A DNA stretch of 64,000 bases from Agromyces bracchium (lineage in GTDB: Bacteria; Actinomycetota; Actinomycetes; Actinomycetales; Microbacteriaceae): assembly GCF_009709675.1 (NCBI RefSeq), contig NZ_WMLB01000011.1:60919-124918 (forward strand), in the 5' to 3' direction. The notes under the pieces were generated by a model. That model worked only from the letters and a program-made list of their open reading frames with translations. It was not told where the DNA came from and did no database searches. This document shows, piece by piece, positions 60,896-64,000 of this stretch. The position numbers were made by a program, and so were the translations under genes. The first letter of the stretch is position 1. Each line of letters starts with the position of its first letter.

Positions 60896-62596
60896 TCAGC
60901 GCGCCCGCGCCACCCGGGCCTCGTCCCACACGGGCGCGTCCGCCTCGACGACCTCGCCGTCGGAGCGGAACACCACGAACCGGTCGAACGACCGCGTGAA
61001 CCAGCGGTCGTGCGTGACCGCGAGCACGGTGCCGTCGAAGCGCGAGAGCGCGTCCTCCAGGGCCTCGGCTGACACCAGGTCGAGGTTGTCGGTCGGCTCG
61101 TCGAGGAGCAGCAGCGTCGCGCCGGAGAGCTCGAGCAGCAGGATCTGCAGGCGCGCCTGCTGGCCGCCCGAGAGCGCGTCGAACTCCTGCTGCGCGGCGG
61201 CGGCGAGCCCGTAGCGGTCGAGCGCCGAGCTCGACGCCTCGCGCGCCATGCCCTCCCGGTTCGCGTCGCCGCGATGCAGGATGTCGAGCAGCGTCCGGCC
61301 GCGAAGGCCGGGCAGTTCGTGCCCCTGCGCGAACCAGCCCGGCACGACCCGCGCGCCGAGCGTCGCGGTGCCCGTGTGCGGGACGGCGGCGAGGGTCGCA
61401 CCGACATCCGTCACGTGCCCCTTCGCCCGGTCGGGATCGGTGCCGCCGCCCGCGAGCAGCCGCAGGAAGTGCGACTTGCCCGACCCGTTCGAGCCGAGCA
61501 CCGCGACCCGGTCGCCGTACCAGACCTCGAGGTCGAACGGCCGCATCAGCCCGGTGAGCTCGAGCCCCTCGCACACCACGGCGCGCTTGCCCGTGCGCGA
61601 TCCGCGCAGTCGCATCGACACCGCCTGGGCCGGCGGCCGCTCCTCGGGCGGCCCCGCCTCCTCGAACTTCCGCAGCCGCGTGACCGCTGCCTGGTAGCGC
61701 GAGGCCATCCCGTCGTTGTACGTGGCCTTGACCTTCAGCGTCTGAACGAGCTGTCTCAGCTGCGCGTGCTGCTCGTCCCAGCGTCGCCGCAGCTCGTCGA
61801 GCCGCGCGAAGCGCTCCTCGCGCGCGGCGTGGTAACCGCCGAACCCGCCGCCGTGCACCCAGGCCGTGCTGCCCGCCGCACCCGCCTCGAGCGTCACGAT
61901 CCGGTCGGCGGCGCGCGCGAGGAGCTCGCGATCGTGCGAGACGAGGAGCACCGTCTTCGGCGTCGCCCGCAGCTGCCCCTCGAGCCAGCGCTTGCCCGGC
62001 ACGTCGAGCGAGTTATCGGGCTCGTCGAGCAGCAGCACCTCCTCGGGGCCGCGGAGCAGCGCCTCGAGCGCGAGCCGCTTCTGCTCGCCGCCCGACAGGG
62101 TCGACAGCTCGCGCCACTTCGCACGCTCGAACGGGATGCCGAGCGCGGCGGTCGTGCAGTGGTCCCACACGACCTCCTGGTCGTACCCGCCGGCCTCGGC
62201 GTATTCGGCGAGCGCCGACGCGTACCGCATCTGCGCGGCCGTGTCATCCGTCTCGATCAGGGCGTTCTCCGCACGCTCGAGCTCGATCGCCGCAGCGCGC
62301 ACACGTGCAGGCGCGACCGTGACGAGGAGGCCCTGCACGGTCCGGTCGACCCCCTCGACGACCTCGCCGCGCCCCACGAACTGGTCCATGACCCCGAGCC
62401 CGCCGACGACCTGCACGCTGCCCTCGTCGGGCCGCAGCTCGCCGCGGACGATGCGGAGCAGGGTCGTCTTGCCCGCGCCGTTCTGCCCGATGAGGGCGGT
62501 CGTCCGCCCTTCGGTCACGCGGAACGCGAGATCGGCGAGCAGCGGCCGGCCGTCCGGCAGCGAGAAGGAGACGCCGTTGACGTCGATGAAGCCCAT
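60896..62596 (-). CDS. ABC-F family ATP-binding protein
   Basis: Soluble protein with two tandem ABC ATPase domains, 566 aa, no membrane domain. First Walker A ALIGQNGAGKTTLLR and signature LSGGEQKRLALEAL; second Walker A VLGSNGSGKSHFLRL and LSGGQQARLQILLL; both with LLDEPT/DEPD Walker B motifs. The inter-domain linker (about 250-330) is Arg/Glu-rich and of the length that reaches the ribosome P site in ABC-F proteins. Members either help translation elongation (EttA-like) or give antibiotic resistance; the sequence alone does not decide which. Divergent from the C-S lyase gene. Confidence 0.93.
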   Translation of the reverse strand: MGFIDVNGVSFSLPDGRPLLADLAFRVTEGRTTALIGQNGAGKTTLLRIVRGELRPDEGSVQVVGGLGVMDQFVGRGEVVEGVDRTVQGLLVTVAPARVRAAAIELERAENALIETDDTAAQMRYASALAEYAEAGGYDQEVVWDHCTTAALGIPFERAKWRELSTLSGGEQKRLALEALLRGPEEVLLLDEPDNSLDVPGKRWLEGQLRATPKTVLLVSHDRELLARAADRIVTLEAGAAGSTAWVHGGGFGGYHAAREERFARLDELRRRWDEQHAQLRQLVQTLKVKATYNDGMASRYQAAVTRLRKFEEAGPPEERPPAQAVSMRLRGSRTGKRAVVCEGLELTGLMRPFDLEVWYGDRVAVLGSNGSGKSHFLRLLAGGGTDPDRAKGHVTDVGATLAAVPHTGTATLGARVVPGWFAQGHELPGLRGRTLLDILHRGDANREGMAREASSSALDRYGLAAAAQQEFDALSGGQQARLQILLLELSGATLLLLDEPTDNLDLVSAEALEDALSRFDGTVLAVTHDRWFTRSFDRFVVFRSDGEVVEADAPVWDEARVARAR

Positions 62597-62736
62597 GGTG
62601 GTGCGATCCGTTCCGGTACGCGGCCGCGCCGCGGCGCCCGACGGGCAGCCGACCAGAATACAAGGGCGGATGCCGCGCCGCGACGTGCGTCCGGAAAACC
62701 CCCGCTTCGGGGGCCCGGGTGCGGCAGGCTGGGGTC

Positions 62737-63903
62737 ATGCACCGCGTCGCCGCCGACCCCCTCGACCAGCTCCGCACCCGCACCAGCGCCAAGTGGCGCA
62801 TGTACGACCCCGACGTGCTGCCGCTGCCCGTCGCCGAGATGGACTACCCGCTCGCCGAGCCCATCGCCGAGGCGCTGCACGCGGCGATCCGCCGATCCGA
62901 CACGGGGTACCACTCCGGCAGTCGGCCAGTGGCCGACGCGTTCGCGCCGTTCGCCGCCGCGCGCCTCGGCTGGGAGCCCGACCCGGCGCGGATCACGAGC
63001 ACCGCCGACGTCAGCATGGGCATCGTCGAGGTGCTGCGGCGAGTGATCCGACCGGGCGACGGCGTCGTCATCGACCCGCCGATCTACCCGCCGTTCTTCG
63101 ACCTCGTGACCGAGGCGGGCGGAACCGTCGTCGAGGTGCCGCTCGCGGGCGGCATCGACGAGGGCTGGTCGCTCGACCTCGACGGCGTCGACGCCGCGTT
63201 CGCCGCAGGCGCCCGTGCCATGGTCCTGTGCAACCCCCACAACCCCGTCGGCCTCGCGCACCCCCGTGACCAGCTCGCCGCACTCGCCGAGATCGCCGCG
63301 CGCCACGGCGCGACGATCGTCTCCGACGAGGTGCACGGCCCCCTGTCGCAGCCCGATTCACCGTACGTGCCGTTCCTCACCGTGTCGGACGCGGCGCGCG
63401 AGCACGGCATCGCCGTCACGGCCGCGAGCAAGGCGTTCAACCTCGCCGGGCTGAAGGCCGCGATGATCGTCACCGCGAGCGAGCGCGGCGACGCAGTGCG
63501 CGACGCCCTGCCCTACGAGGTCGAATGGCGCATGAGCCAGTTCGGCTCGATCGCCTCGGTCGCCGCGTTCCGGCACGGCGGGCACTGGCTCGACGGCGTC
63601 ATCGCCTCGATCGACGACAACCGCCGCCTCCTCGCCGACCTGCTCGAGGACGAACTGCCCGGCGTGCGCTACCGCATGCCGCAGGCCGGCTACCTCGCGT
63701 GGCTCGACCTGTCGGTGCTCGGCTGGGGCGACGATCCCGCGGCCGTGGCGCTCGAGCGCGCACGGGTCGCGCTCGCCGAGGGGCCGAAGTTCGGTACGGA
63801 TGCCGGCCGCGGGCACGCACGCCTGAACCTCGCCTGCTCACCCGAGGTGCTGTCCGAGGCGATCACGCGCATCGCCGACGCCCGCACCTCGGTGGTCGAG
63901 TAG
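62737..63903 (+). CDS. MalY/PatB-type C-S lyase or aminotransferase
   Basis: Fold-I PLP enzyme, 388 aa. Family landmarks are WRMYDPDVLPLPVAEMDYP at the start, GYHSGSRPVADAF, CNPHNPVGLAHPRDQL, IVSDEVHGPL and the PLP-Lys in TAASKAFNLAGLK (Lys232). MalY/PatB enzymes cleave cystathionine and related C-S bonds. The start ATG 62737 has a CAGGCT hexamer close by, so the mRNA may be leaderless. The last codons (GTGGTCGAGTAG) are the start of an intergenic palindromic repeat, so the repeat supplies the C-terminus and stop codon. Confidence 0.9.
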   Translation: MHRVAADPLDQLRTRTSAKWRMYDPDVLPLPVAEMDYPLAEPIAEALHAAIRRSDTGYHSGSRPVADAFAPFAAARLGWEPDPARITSTADVSMGIVEVLRRVIRPGDGVVIDPPIYPPFFDLVTEAGGTVVEVPLAGGIDEGWSLDLDGVDAAFAAGARAMVLCNPHNPVGLAHPRDQLAALAEIAARHGATIVSDEVHGPLSQPDSPYVPFLTVSDAAREHGIAVTAASKAFNLAGLKAAMIVTASERGDAVRDALPYEVEWRMSQFGSIASVAAFRHGGHWLDGVIASIDDNRRLLADLLEDELPGVRYRMPQAGYLAWLDLSVLGWGDDPAAVALERARVALAEGPKFGTDAGRGHARLNLACSPEVLSEAITRIADARTSVVE

Positions 63904-64000
63904 GACCGGCCGCAGGCCGGCCCGTATCGAGACCCGGTGGTCGAGTAGCACCGGCCGCAGGCCGGACCGACTGCACCGTTGGTCGAGTAGCACCGGCCGC
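63891..64000. repeat. Tandem copies of the GGTCGAGTAG intergenic repeat
   Basis: Three partial copies with the same orientation begin at 63891, 63936 and 63981 (the last is cut by the window end). Each reads GGTGGTCGAGTAG or similar and then CCGGCCGCAGGCCGG, which is a hairpin by itself. A CGTATCGAGACC segment follows copy 1. The first copy overlaps the end of the upstream gene. Confidence 0.8.

Overview
The window is high-GC chromosomal DNA from an actinobacterium, most likely a member of the Microbacteriaceae (Agromyces/Microbacterium-like). Supporting signs are GTG/TTG starts, frequent GTGA/ATGA start-stop overlaps, several probably leaderless promoters, gene-end hairpins built on GCGGATGCC/GGCATCCGC, the intergenic GGTCGAGTAG...CGTATCGAGACC palindromes, and actinobacterial families (GuaB3, DUF3817, DUF6350/PerM, ECF42, DUF3376 patatin). 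No tRNA, rRNA, CRISPR array, insertion sequence or phage gene was seen. About 50 genes cover nearly all of the DNA; the many long antisense frames are GC-driven shadows.

Left part (1-23950): a ROK-regulated sugar ABC importer operon (substrate-binding lipoprotein, MalF-type permease, start of a MalG-type permease), a heavy-metal P-type ATPase, icd, a GNAT acetyltransferase with an alkyltransferase-like DNA repair protein, a NarL-type two-component system, a giant patatin-like membrane protein, a membrane protein coupled to a PLP decarboxylase, and a heterodimeric ABC exporter preceded by a 300-nt leader that holds a 30-codon ORF with a strong ribosome binding site and a hairpin. A DDAH-type hydrolase fused to four membrane helices and a Leu/Val-type amino-acid dehydrogenase follow.

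Middle part (24064-38809): purH-purN, an amino-acid permease, a DUF6350/PerM-like protein and sucD-sucC lie on one strand. This is the known actinobacterial sucCD-perM-purN-purH neighbourhood, interrupted here by an accessory block (29.6-35.7 kb) with two membrane proteins and a tandem pair of secreted paralogues built from CnaB/prealbumin-like domains. sucC and icd share a palindromic promoter motif (consensus TATCTYGACRTCRAG), which suggests co-regulation of TCA-cycle genes. A VIT/CCC1-type metal transporter gene has a DtxR/IdeR-like iron box just upstream.

Right part (38916-64000): a Tat-exported FG-GAP beta-propeller protein with a hydrophobic helical hairpin; a three-gene flavinylation and electron-transfer set (ferric-reductase-like flavoprotein, FMN-binding acceptor, ApbE transferase) downstream of pcrA and a Nudix hydrolase; a GDPD; a BI-1 family protein; an ECF42 sigma factor with its DGPF/YCII partner and a matching promoter; a VapBC toxin-antitoxin pair; ldh; and a housekeeping run of guaA, DUF3817, S1C protease, SURF1, glpD, guaB3 and an ABC-F protein. 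A MalY-type C-S lyase ends the window, and its stop codon lies inside an intergenic palindromic repeat array.
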